Shown piece after piece: positions 34,375 to 42,955 of a stretch of 43,971 nt of DNA. Numbering within the stretch: position 1 is the stretch's first letter; each line of letters starts with the position of its first letter. A program made the position numbers and the translations under genes. This DNA is from JANXLS01 sp038227045 (GTDB lineage: Bacteria > Planctomycetota > SZUA-567 > H5-PLA8), in the NCBI GenBank assembly GCA_038227045.1, contig JBBRQD010000041.1, forward strand, positions 1-43,971, read 5' to 3'. The notes beneath the pieces were generated by a model, which ran no database searches, was not told the DNA's origin, and worked only from the letters and a program-made list of their open reading frames with translations.

Positions 34375-34395
34375 ACTGCCGCGTCGTTTCGTTTG
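34358..34395. terminator. 15-bp perfect inverted repeat after PPC-domain gene
   Basis: CAAACGAAACGACGC and its exact reverse complement flank an 8-base loop (34373-34380). It lies 31 bases after the stop of the minus-strand PPC-domain gene and probably ends its transcript, although no T-run follows on that strand. On the plus strand it is followed by TTTAA. Confidence 0.6.
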
Positions 34396-34426
34396 TTTAA
34401 GGGCCGGGACGGTTCTTCCACTTTCT

Positions 34427-36688
34427 TTACTTCTTGTCGGCGGTCTTTATTTCTTTCGGTTCAACCGTGATCTTGATGATGTTTGACGGGTAAACGCAGC
34501 GGATGTTTTTCTTGTCGGCTGTTGGGACTTGGGCGTCGCCGCCGACGATGAAGCTCCAAACTCCGTCTTTCATTTTGTCTGTTTTGATGGTCAGTTTTCC
34601 TTCCGTTTTATCCTTCTCGATGGTGGTCAGCGGGATTTCCATTCCGGGGGGGAGTTGAAATCCGGCTCCAGTGAGCTGGACTGCGTTGGGCATGTCGTCG
34701 CGGCGCTTGAGAGTGATGGTCAGGTTGAACGGATCGCCCTGCTTGATTTTGATTTCGTTTGGCGCGGCGGTGAGCAGGAAGGGCACTTTTTCGCGGACGG
34801 CCATCACGAGGCTGCGTGTCATGCGGGCGAGCGCGGGGGTGTTTACCGTGTCCCAGACTATCGCTCCGGCGCGGGCTTTGCGGACGAGTTCTTTTTCGGT
34901 TTCCTTGCCGTCCTTGTCTTTGATTTTGACTTTGCTCGTGCCGACGACTTCGAATTCGCCTTCGCCGATGGGCGCGTCGGGCGCGGCCGTCACGACCAGC
35001 GTGCCCCACTTGACGTCCTTACCGATGAGGATCGGTTCGGAGGTCACCCCGGGCGGAAGATTCTTCGCTTCGACGATGATGGGTTCGTTGTGTCCGCTCA
35101 TGCGGAACACGAGAATGTCCATGCGCTCGCGCCCGCCTTGGTAGAGTTCGTGGGCGTCCAGGTGGATTTCGTGGATCGGCGAGCAGATCAATTGAAAATC
35201 GGGCATGGGTTCCTTCTCGATTTCCAGTCTGTACACGTACTGCGGGCCGCCTTGATTCTGGCGGTAAAGATGTTCGAGACGGAGCGTGATGTCGCCGTCC
35301 GCGCCGACGGTGTGGGTGTAGTTGATGTCGATGTTCTGCGTCGGATAACGCAGTTGGCCGATGTTGTCGTTGTTGTCCTGCGCGACGCCCGCAGGTTCGC
35401 CTTTTTCGTTGAGAATTTCCATATCGGGATCGGCGGGCGAGCCGATGCGGGTGGCGTAAACGGTCATCTGATATTTTTCGTTCTTCTTCGCTTTGAATGC
35501 AAAATAGCAGGCGTCGCCTTTGAAGAATTGACCGTTGACCGCGCAGGGAAGTTCGAGGCGCTGCGCTTTTTCCTTCGTGGAGTTCGGCTTGATTTCAGCG
35601 ACTTGCGGCAGCGCCGAGAACGAGAGCAGTTTGGGATTCGAAACGCCTTCCGGCGACTTGACGCGCACTTCCATGCCGCTGAGCAGGCTTGCCCATGGGC
35701 GCACGAGCGCGCCGTAGTGCAGGCCGTTGGCGGTGTCGGGGTCGTTCGGAATGACGACCTGCTGCGTGAGTTTTTGAATCGGACGGCCGTGGATCGTCAG
35801 GTCTGTTTTTTCGCCGCCGGGCAGATTGCGCCCGTAGAATGCAATGGTTGCCGTCGTGCCGGGGGCCGCCGCGGTCGGCAAGATGTAATCGACGTAGGGC
35901 AGCGTTGAAATCTTCAGGCGGTAAAAATAGCCGGCGCCGCCGTTGTAGGTGAAATCGGTGATCTTGATGAAGTAATCGCCATCGGCTGGCGCGTCGAAGT
36001 CGAGCATGGGATCGCGCTTTTCGGAACTGTAGTCTTCGTCCTGGCTCGACGCTATTAACTTGCCGTCTGAATTGTAAAGCCACATGACGCCGTCCATGCG
36101 CGAATCGATGCGCCACGCCTGGGTCTCGACAATAATGCGCTGGCCTTGTTTGGCTTTGAAGACATACCAATCGACGTCTTCCGACGCGTTGATTCGTCCG
36201 TTGATCGTGGTGTTGATTTCGACGCGGTTGGCGTCCTTTTTTTCGTTGTTCGGTTCGACTTCAGTGAATTCCGCAAAGTCGCTGACCGTGAATGTGCGCG
36301 GGTTGCTGAGGCCGAGTTTTCCGACGAAACGGACGTCGTAATCGCCGGTCGGCACATCGGCTTTGGCGGTGATTTTGAATTTCGACGGCGACGCTTTGGC
36401 GTCCGGTTTACCCTTGCTCTTCTCCTTCTCCTTCTCCTTCGCCTTGTCCGCGGCGGGCTGCATTTCCGGAAGCAACTCGGCGGTGATGCCTTTGTGGCTG
36501 AAGTAAAGAGTTTTCGGCGTGTCGAGGTTGTCGCCGGCGATTTCAACCTCGATGGTCGCGCCTTGCTTGATGCCGCATGGAAAAACGCTGTGGAAATGCG
36601 GGACGGGGAGCTGCGCGTCGGCACCTTGAATCCACGCGCAGACAAATGCGCACACAATAAGGGTTGAAAAATGCTTAAATCGGGTCAT
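34427..36688 (-). CDS. Secreted protein with PPC (pre-peptidase C-terminal) domains
   Basis: A 753-residue exported protein. The signal peptide is MTRFKHFSTLIVCAFVCAW followed by IQGADA, which sets the start at 36688; ATGs at 36700 and 36718 would add a few residues without a ribosome-binding site. An Ig/IPT-like N-terminal domain (VFPCGIKQGATIEVEI) is followed by a PPC domain (EVEPNNEKKDANRVEINTTI, DVDWYVFKAKQGQRIIVE), a second Ig-like unit (LPTAAAPGTTATIAFYGRNL) and a second PPC-like unit (EIKPNSTKEKAQRLELPCAV). A Lys/Glu-rich insert lies near residues 82-100. It is the third gene of a minus-strand run with DUF1549 and DUF1501 genes, a typical planctomycete grouping of unknown function. Confidence 0.85.
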   Translation of the reverse strand: MTRFKHFSTLIVCAFVCAWIQGADAQLPVPHFHSVFPCGIKQGATIEVEIAGDNLDTPKTLYFSHKGITAELLPEMQPAADKAKEKEKEKSKGKPDAKASPSKFKITAKADVPTGDYDVRFVGKLGLSNPRTFTVSDFAEFTEVEPNNEKKDANRVEINTTINGRINASEDVDWYVFKAKQGQRIIVETQAWRIDSRMDGVMWLYNSDGKLIASSQDEDYSSEKRDPMLDFDAPADGDYFIKITDFTYNGGAGYFYRLKISTLPYVDYILPTAAAPGTTATIAFYGRNLPGGEKTDLTIHGRPIQKLTQQVVIPNDPDTANGLHYGALVRPWASLLSGMEVRVKSPEGVSNPKLLSFSALPQVAEIKPNSTKEKAQRLELPCAVNGQFFKGDACYFAFKAKKNEKYQMTVYATRIGSPADPDMEILNEKGEPAGVAQDNNDNIGQLRYPTQNIDINYTHTVGADGDITLRLEHLYRQNQGGPQYVYRLEIEKEPMPDFQLICSPIHEIHLDAHELYQGGRERMDILVFRMSGHNEPIIVEAKNLPPGVTSEPILIGKDVKWGTLVVTAAPDAPIGEGEFEVVGTSKVKIKDKDGKETEKELVRKARAGAIVWDTVNTPALARMTRSLVMAVREKVPFLLTAAPNEIKIKQGDPFNLTITLKRRDDMPNAVQLTGAGFQLPPGMEIPLTTIEKDKTEGKLTIKTDKMKDGVWSFIVGGDAQVPTADKKNIRCVYPSNIIKITVEPKEIKTADKK

Positions 36689-36763
36689 TGCAGAATCCAT
36701 TTGGGCGCATGTACTCATGCACGGGGTGCAGGATATCGAATCGCGGTGACAATCCGCGCCTTA

Positions 36764-36813
36764 CCCCTCACCCGGCGAGCGAGTACGCTCGTCCGCCCTC
36801 AAGGGGAGAGGGG
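36764..36813. repeat. Intergenic palindromic element CCCCTC...GAGGGG
   Basis: CCCCTC (36764-36769) pairs with GAGGGG (36808-36813), and inside CGAGCG-AGTA-CGCTCG forms a further hairpin. It lies between the DUF1501 and PPC-domain genes and may end or process the transcript. Similar CCCCTCACCC elements occur in many bacterial genomes. Confidence 0.5.
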
Positions 36814-36841
36814 AACGTCCAATCCATGATGCGCTTCAGTG

Positions 36842-38176
36842 CTAAATAATTTCCGGAATCGGGGTGCCGTAGTTGAGGATTTCGACCGGGCGCTCGGCTT
36901 CGTTCATGTAGGTTTTTGCACGGTCGATGCCGAGCTTGTGGTACATGGTCGCGAGCACGTCCTGCGGCGACACCGGGCGTTCCTTGGGGAATTCGGCGCG
37001 CGCGTCGCTGTTGCCCAGGACCACGCCCTTCTTCAAGCCGCCGCCGGCCATGACCGTCGTGAACACATTCGACCAGTGATCGCGTCCCGCGCCGCTGTTG
37101 ATGCGCGGCGTGCGGCCGAATTCGCCCCACAGCAGCACCATCGTGTTGTCCAGGCGACCGCAGCGCGCGAGGTCTTCAATCAGCCCCGCGTAAGCGGCAT
37201 CGAAGTTAGGCAACTTCTTTTTGAGTTCTTCGAAGTTGTTTGCGTGCGTGTCCCAGCCGCCGATGTCTACCGTGACGAAGCGAACTCCCGTTTCGATCAG
37301 GCGGCGGGAGAGCAGCATGCTCTGGCCCCATGTGTGGCGGCCGTACAGGTCGCGCGTATTATCCGATTCTTTTTCGATGTCGAATGCGTCCTGGACTTTC
37401 GGCGAAGTCATCAGTTCAAAGGCTTGCTGCGAGAATTTATCCATGCCCGAGACCAGGCCCGACGCGTCGGAGTCGCGGCGCATCGTGTCGAATTTTTTCA
37501 TCAGTTCGCGGCGGTTTTGCAGGCGGTCGACGGTCACGCCGCCAGTCATGTTCAGGTTGCGGACTTTGAAGCCTTTTTGATTGGGATCGCCCGCCGTTTC
37601 AAACGGATTGTATTGCACGCCCAGGTAGGCGGCGGCGGTGCTGCGCGGCGCGCGCGGGACGGCGACATAGGCGGGGAAGCCGGGCTGCTTGGGTCCCATT
37701 TCCTTATCGACGATACTGCCGTAGCTGGGCATCTCCTGCGCGGGAATGTCGTTGGTCGGCTTGTAGCCGGTCAGAAGCATGTGCGAAGCGGATTCGTGTC
37801 CGGAATCCGGGTGCGTCGTCGAGCGAATGATCGCGAGCTTGTCGACAATTTTGGCGATGCGCGGCATGTGCTCGGAGACTTGATAGCCGGGCATGCAGGT
37901 CTTGATGGGGTTGAACGTGCCGCGGAACTCGGACGGCGCGTTGGGCTTCAAGTCCCACATGTCCATGTGGCTCGGCCCGCCGCCCTGCCAGATCAGAATG
38001 ACGCTGAGGTCTTTCGAGGCCGAGGGCTTGCCGTCGGATTCGGCGGCGGCGGCCTGCTTTTGCAGGTAACTGCCGAGCGTCAAGCCGCCGAATGCCAGCG
38101 CGCCCGCGTTCAGGAATCCGCGGCGCGAGACGCCGTCGCAGCAGTTGTATTGTCCTTGGTTGATGTTCAGGAACAT
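36842..38176 (-). CDS. DUF1501 protein with Tat signal
   Basis: A 444-residue DUF1501 protein, a sulfatase/alkaline-phosphatase-fold relative abundant in planctomycetes. The N-terminus SRRGFLNAGALAFGGLTL is a twin-arginine signal, pointing to a folded or metal-bearing exported protein. DUF1501 landmarks are VILIWQGGGPSHMDMWDLKP, STTHPDSGHESASHMLLTG, TVDIGGWDTHANNF, LLWGEFGRTPRIN and GRDHWSNVF. GGAG lies 8 bases before the ATG. It follows the DUF1549/DUF1553 gene by 35 bases on the same strand. This pair is very common, but the molecular role is not established. Confidence 0.92.
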   Translation of the reverse strand: MFLNINQGQYNCCDGVSRRGFLNAGALAFGGLTLGSYLQKQAAAAESDGKPSASKDLSVILIWQGGGPSHMDMWDLKPNAPSEFRGTFNPIKTCMPGYQVSEHMPRIAKIVDKLAIIRSTTHPDSGHESASHMLLTGYKPTNDIPAQEMPSYGSIVDKEMGPKQPGFPAYVAVPRAPRSTAAAYLGVQYNPFETAGDPNQKGFKVRNLNMTGGVTVDRLQNRRELMKKFDTMRRDSDASGLVSGMDKFSQQAFELMTSPKVQDAFDIEKESDNTRDLYGRHTWGQSMLLSRRLIETGVRFVTVDIGGWDTHANNFEELKKKLPNFDAAYAGLIEDLARCGRLDNTMVLLWGEFGRTPRINSGAGRDHWSNVFTTVMAGGGLKKGVVLGNSDARAEFPKERPVSPQDVLATMYHKLGIDRAKTYMNEAERPVEILNYGTPIPEII

Positions 38177-38211
38177 AGGGCACTCTCCCGTTTTGGCTTA
38201 CCCATTTAATG

Positions 38212-40692
38212 TCAATGGTTGAACAAAAATTCCTTCGAATTCAGCAGCATCCAGGCAAAATCTTCCAATGCGGCTTTGCGGTCCTTCGAGCTGTCCAGCA
38301 GGCTTATCGCGTCTTTGAGTTCGTCGGCGTGCGGCTTGCGCGAATAGGTTCGCAGATACATCTCTTCGATCATTTCATTGCTGGGCTTCTTGCTTTTGAG
38401 CAGCCCCGCGACGAATCCTTTGTCGTCGGAGATCTTTCCCTGAATTTCGGGGGAGTTCATCAGATGCAGCGTCTGCGACAGATTCGGCGCGTAACTGCGT
38501 TCGCATTCACAGGCCGTTTCACGCTCGGAGCGCCCGAACGTCGTCAGGAAATAGCTGCCTACCGCCTGATCGGGCAGATCGATGGCGTGCGTGCCGTTCG
38601 GGAAGCCGGAGAAATGTTCCGGCATTCCGGTGGCGACACAGACGGCGTCGAAGAGCGCTTCGGCGGGCAGACGCCGCGGCTTGTAACGCGCGTAGTTCTG
38701 GCGGTCGGTGGCATTGTGCGGCGTGGGCGTGGAACTCAGGCCGTAGGTCTGCGATTTCATGATTGTTTTCATGAGCTGTTTCAGATCGAATTTATGATCG
38801 ACGAACTCTTTCGCGAGTGCGTCCAGCAGCGCCGGGTTGCTCGGCGGATTGGTTGCGCGCATGTCGTCCACCGCATCGACGAGACCGACGCCCATGAAGC
38901 GGCTCCATAAGCGGTTGGCCATGGCTTTTGCAAAATAGGGATTGTCGGGCGCGGTCATCCAATCGACGAGCTTGACGCGCGGATCTTCGCCCCGCACGTA
39001 TTCGTATTGCGGACCGTTGAGGCCTTTGGGTTTCATCTGCTTACCCGTGCGCGGCTGGGAGGTTTCACCTGTCTTCGCGACGAAGATAGCGCCGTCCGCG
39101 GGCACGTCGCCCTGTTTTTTGCCCACGCGCGAAAAGAACGCGGCGAAGCCCCAGTAGTCATCCTGCGACAGCTTTTCGTAGGGGTGATTGTGGCAGTTCG
39201 CGCACGAGACGCGCGTGCCCAGGAAAAGCTGCGCGGTGTCGTTGACCATGTGAGTCTGGTTGCGAACGTGGCGATACCAATTCACGGGGGGATTGTCGCC
39301 GACTTCGCCTTGAGCGGTCAGGATATCGCGCACGAATTGATCGTAGGGCTTGTTCTGCGAGAACGCGTTGCGAATCCATTCGGCGAAGGCGAAGGTGCCG
39401 CGCTTCTGTTCCTCGCCGGCGCGTTTGTTGCGCAGGAGGTCGCCCCATATATTGGCCCAATAGGCTGCATATTCCTCGCGCTCGAGTACGCGGTCGATCA
39501 GGTAATCGCGTTTTGCCGGGGCGGTGTCGGCGATGAAGGCGCGCACTTCGGCGGGCGTCGGCAGCGTGCCGATGGCGTCCAGACTGACGCGGCGAATGAA
39601 TTCTTCGTCCGTGCAGAGGGGACTTGGGGCGATGCCCAATTTTTTCCATTTCAGGAGCACCAATTCGTCGACGAAATTCTTGGACTTAAATTGAGCGTAT
39701 TCGGTGTCGGGCAACCCGCGGCTGTAGGGAATGCAGACGCGCGCGACGTCCACGTACCCCATGTAGCGGACCATGATCGCGCCTTCGCCCGTCACGCCCA
39801 GCGAGGTCACTGAACCGTCGTGATCCACGCTCAGAATTTCGGGCTGCTGGCTTTTGTATTCGGCGCGGTGCGTGACGTCTTCGCTTGTGCCGTCCGTATA
39901 ATGAGCGACGACGCGCAACTGCTGTTCTTTCGAGCCGATCAGCAGGCGTTCTTTGGGAAACACGTCGACGCGATCGACGCGCGCATCGTCGTCTTTGCCT
40001 TTGGGCATGCCTTGCTCGATCCAGCGGAGAATCAACTGGTATTTTCGGGAATCGGTGTCGAAGCGATGTCCGCCGCCGTGCGCGACCGCGCCGATGGCTT
40101 TGGTCAGCAGCAGCGATTGGGCTGGCGCAGCCGGAAACACTCGGCGTCCTCGGCCTTCGCGGACGATGGCGTCGTAATCCTTGTTTGTGTCGAAGCCCAG
40201 CAGCGACAGCGCGAAGCCGTTCTGGCCTCCGGATTTTCCGTGGCAGCCGCCCGTGTTGCAGCCGGCCTTTGTGAGAATCGGTCCGATTTCGTTGACGAAA
40301 TGAACCTGCCGGACGACGCCGAAATTTTTGACGTTGACTTTGACGGAGCCGCTGATGGGTTTGCCCTGAACTTTGTCTTCGACGGACACTTCGAAGGTGG
40401 CCGTGCCGTCGGATTTGGGTTGAACACGGCCTATTTGGATCGCCGCGATTTTCGCACTCTGCTCGTCCGCTTTGAATTTGGCCAATTCAGTCGCGTCGCG
40501 CATGGTTCCGTCGCTCATTTTGAGCGTGACCAGAAGCTGGACGGATTGATCGGCGTTCACCAAATTCACTTCGGCCGGTTCGACGGCGATCGAATCGATT
40601 CGCGCGTCTTCGGTGCGTGCGGACATAACGGCTGCAAGAGCCAGAACAAGGATGGCGAGCGAGGCATGGGGTTTATAGGACTTGTCCGGCAT
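38212..40692 (-). CDS. DUF1549/DUF1553 secreted protein with CxxCH motifs and BIG_2-like domain
   Basis: An 826-residue exported protein with a signal peptide (ASLAILVLALAAVMSARTEDA). After an Ig-like unit comes GCNTGGCHGKSGGQNGF, the planctomycete cytochrome-like motif with C-x4-CH near residues 143-149. A BIG_2-like segment (LRVVAHYTDGTSEDVTHRAE) follows, then DUF1549 (FVDELVLLKWKKLGIAPSP onward) with CANCHNHPYEKLSQDDYWGF, and DUF1553 (DWMTAPDNPYFAKAMANRLW and FGRSERETACECERSYAPNL). It heads the DUF1549-DUF1501-PPC run. Haem binding is suggested by the motifs but has not been shown. Confidence 0.92.
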   Translation of the reverse strand: MPDKSYKPHASLAILVLALAAVMSARTEDARIDSIAVEPAEVNLVNADQSVQLLVTLKMSDGTMRDATELAKFKADEQSAKIAAIQIGRVQPKSDGTATFEVSVEDKVQGKPISGSVKVNVKNFGVVRQVHFVNEIGPILTKAGCNTGGCHGKSGGQNGFALSLLGFDTNKDYDAIVREGRGRRVFPAAPAQSLLLTKAIGAVAHGGGHRFDTDSRKYQLILRWIEQGMPKGKDDDARVDRVDVFPKERLLIGSKEQQLRVVAHYTDGTSEDVTHRAEYKSQQPEILSVDHDGSVTSLGVTGEGAIMVRYMGYVDVARVCIPYSRGLPDTEYAQFKSKNFVDELVLLKWKKLGIAPSPLCTDEEFIRRVSLDAIGTLPTPAEVRAFIADTAPAKRDYLIDRVLEREEYAAYWANIWGDLLRNKRAGEEQKRGTFAFAEWIRNAFSQNKPYDQFVRDILTAQGEVGDNPPVNWYRHVRNQTHMVNDTAQLFLGTRVSCANCHNHPYEKLSQDDYWGFAAFFSRVGKKQGDVPADGAIFVAKTGETSQPRTGKQMKPKGLNGPQYEYVRGEDPRVKLVDWMTAPDNPYFAKAMANRLWSRFMGVGLVDAVDDMRATNPPSNPALLDALAKEFVDHKFDLKQLMKTIMKSQTYGLSSTPTPHNATDRQNYARYKPRRLPAEALFDAVCVATGMPEHFSGFPNGTHAIDLPDQAVGSYFLTTFGRSERETACECERSYAPNLSQTLHLMNSPEIQGKISDDKGFVAGLLKSKKPSNEMIEEMYLRTYSRKPHADELKDAISLLDSSKDRKAALEDFAWMLLNSKEFLFNH

Positions 40693-40730
40693 AATTCACA
40701 AGGTTCTGGGTTTGTTTTGAATGACCAAAC

Positions 40731-40745
40731 GCATAGCTACTATGC
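40731..40745. promoter_or_regulatory. Palindrome upstream of DUF1549 gene
   Basis: GCATAG-CTA-CTATGC is a perfect 6-bp dyad with a 3-base spacer, 39 bases before the DUF1549 start on the minus strand. It lies in the only leader of the three-gene run and could be an operator, but dyads of this size also arise by chance. Confidence 0.25.
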
Positions 40746-40862
40746 AGTACACGCACGAAGTGGGTACGTCATCGTTTTCTTTGAGATTTAAAAAATTTTC
40801 TTCAAAAAAATGCAGCATGGACAGAGTCGATGCGGCGCCGTCCGCCGAACCGCGCCGCCGAC

Positions 40863-41786
40863 CTATTTTGCCGGCCGCAGATCTTCTTGAAAGCGGAACG
40901 GGTTTCCGCCCACCAAATCGGTGCTGAGAATCGACGGGCACCAGTTTTTTTCGATGTGTTCAACGACCAGGTCGGTGCCAGCAAAATGGTTGACCATGGG
41001 CTTCATTTTGGAGCAGTACATGGTGTCGGTCATGTCGCGGATGAGCATCACGTTCTTGCCTTGCGCGACGAGCTGCCGTATTCCGAAGGGGCGGCCGAGC
41101 ACGCACATGTTCAAGTGCACGCCCATGATGATGACGTGGTCGATGCCTTTCTCAGCCAGCAGATTGAAGACCTCCTGACCGTTATCGGTAATGGCGTCCT
41201 GTTCGGCGATGTCGAGGGTCTTGATTTGCCGTGTCCAAGGGGGTTCGATTTTGCATTTGGTTGCGCAGTCGCAGCCCATGTCGGTATCGTCGATGGGCAG
41301 CGCCGTTTCGCGTTTCGGGTCGGGATAGCACCATGCCGTGCCCCAGCGTTCGACGCTCGACAGGGCTACTGGAGTCTGGACGAATTTCGCCGCTTGAGCG
41401 CGCTTGCGCTGTGGCGTGTCTTTGTAAAAATCCACCGTGGTGCTGGGGGCGTGGATAATAAAGACCCCGCGATCCCGCGCCGAATGGACGACTTTGTTCA
41501 TGGGCACGGCCAGTTCTTCGACTCGCTTTGCGGCCCCTTTGCACCAGTGGTTGTCCCACATGTCGCAAATAATGAGCGCGGTGGTTTTGGGGTCCCATTC
41601 GACGGTTTTTTCGATGACTTGATCCTTCGCCGCGCCAGCGTCCGGTTTCGCGACGGCGATGGAGCGGGTGTGGAGAATCAGGGGTTTGGTTGCCGGGGCA
41701 GTGCCTTCGGCTGCGATGGATGTGAGGGCGAAAAGCCAAACGGCACAGATGGGTAAAATTATTCCGGTGCGGGTTAAAGGGTGCAT
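40863..41786 (-). CDS. Secreted isochorismatase-like cysteine hydrolase
   Basis: A 307-residue exported member of the isochorismatase-like hydrolase superfamily, which cleaves C-N or ether bonds in small molecules. The signal peptide (GIILPICAVWLFALTSIAAEG) is clear. The catalytic Asp lies in ALIICDMWDNHW near residue 75, and the nucleophile Cys in IMGVHLNMCVLGRPFG near residue 225 with the usual cis-peptide neighbours. A cysteine-rich insert, DMGCDCATKCK near residues 169-179, is unusual and could form disulfides or bind metal. AAGGA precedes the ATG. It is divergent from the ThuA gene, with a 156-base shared upstream region. Confidence 0.85.
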   Translation of the reverse strand: MHPLTRTGIILPICAVWLFALTSIAAEGTAPATKPLILHTRSIAVAKPDAGAAKDQVIEKTVEWDPKTTALIICDMWDNHWCKGAAKRVEELAVPMNKVVHSARDRGVFIIHAPSTTVDFYKDTPQRKRAQAAKFVQTPVALSSVERWGTAWCYPDPKRETALPIDDTDMGCDCATKCKIEPPWTRQIKTLDIAEQDAITDNGQEVFNLLAEKGIDHVIIMGVHLNMCVLGRPFGIRQLVAQGKNVMLIRDMTDTMYCSKMKPMVNHFAGTDLVVEHIEKNWCPSILSTDLVGGNPFRFQEDLRPAK

Positions 41787-41942
41787 AGTTGCGTTCCTTT
41801 TTGGTTAAGGATGTGTACACCAGCAACGCAGAAACAAATTTTAGAGAGTCGGTTTCCATTTTCTTTCACGATTGCGCGCGACAAAGCGTATAGAGATGGC
41901 AGATATGGGCCGCCGCGGTCAAACCACATTAAGGAGGTCTGA

Positions 41943-42902
41943 GTGACTAAAGCAATCAGCGCGCTAATTTGTTTCATGTCGATTTTAACGGCAGGAATCT
42001 CGTTCTGCGCCGAGAAGGATGTTTATGATTACGAGGCGCAGAAAATTGCGCCGGCGGGCACCAAACGAATTGTCTTTATCTGCGCGAAAGGCACTCACGG
42101 CGGAAGAGGCAGCCATGAATTTCAAGCCGGCGGCATGTACTTCGCGCGGCGCATCAATACGCTCTATCCGAATGCCTATGCGGTGGTCTATACCGACGAC
42201 AAGTGGCCGCGCGACCTGTCGAACGCGGACGCGATTATCGTGCTGCTGAACCATGCGGGAAAAGCGGCGCAGGACCTCAATATCAAGGCGGCAGTCGATC
42301 GCGGCGCGGGCTTCATGGCCATTCACTTCGGCGTGGAGGTAAACAAGGGCATGCAGGGTGAAAACTACCTGGCATGGATGGGCGGGTACTTCGAAACGTT
42401 CTGGTCGGTCAATCCGTTCTGGACCGCCGATGTAAATATGCTTGGCAAACATCCGACGACGAACGGCGTGAAGCCGTTTCAGGTCAAAGACGAATGGTAT
42501 TATCACATGCGCTTCAAGGAGGGTATGGAAGGCGTGACGCCGATTCTCTCCGCGATTGCGCCGGTGGAGACTGTTCATTTCAAGGACAAACCGAGCGACC
42601 GCGGCGGAAACGAGGATGCGTTGAAGGCCGTGCAGAACAAAGAACCCCAACATCTTGCATGGGCGTACGATCGCAAAGGCGGCGGGCGCGGTTTTGGATT
42701 CACTGGATTTCACGTCTTCGACAACTTGCGAAACGATGGCTTCCGCACGACGCTGCTGAATGGCGTGGCGTGGGTTTCGGGACTCGACATCCCGGAAATC
42801 GGCGTGGCCTCTACGACTCCGACCAAGGAAGAATTGGACGCACTGATGGACGAAGTCCACAAGCCCGCGCCGCCGAAGGACGGAAAGGAACCGGCAAAAT
42901 AA
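41943..42902 (+). CDS. Secreted ThuA-domain protein, GTG start
   Basis: A 319-residue exported protein with a ThuA-like (trehalose-utilisation, GATase-like) domain. The signal peptide MTKAISALICFMSILTAGISFCAE ends near the cysteine. ThuA landmarks are VFICAKGTHGGRGSHEFQAGG, DAIIVLLNHAG, GAGFMAIHFGVEV and GFTGFHVFDNLRNDGFRTTL with LNGVAWVSGLD. The GTG start at 41943 is fixed by AGGAGG 6 bases upstream. The domain is thought to act on carbohydrates or bind them, with no catalysis established here. The C-terminus is Lys/Pro-rich. Planctomycetes encode many such secreted ThuA proteins. Confidence 0.9.
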   Translation: MTKAISALICFMSILTAGISFCAEKDVYDYEAQKIAPAGTKRIVFICAKGTHGGRGSHEFQAGGMYFARRINTLYPNAYAVVYTDDKWPRDLSNADAIIVLLNHAGKAAQDLNIKAAVDRGAGFMAIHFGVEVNKGMQGENYLAWMGGYFETFWSVNPFWTADVNMLGKHPTTNGVKPFQVKDEWYYHMRFKEGMEGVTPILSAIAPVETVHFKDKPSDRGGNEDALKAVQNKEPQHLAWAYDRKGGGRGFGFTGFHVFDNLRNDGFRTTLLNGVAWVSGLDIPEIGVASTTPTKEELDALMDEVHKPAPPKDGKEPAK

Positions 42903-42955
42903 TTGAGCGGGTAAATGGACTGGATTTCGATACGCGCGCGGCGAAACAGCCAAAA

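Noticed and set aside
34529..35908. Plus-strand 459-codon frame under the PPC-domain gene
   Set aside because: It is a Phe/Val/Asp-rich antisense shadow without ribosome-binding site or domain, and the minus strand has a signal peptide and PPC domains.
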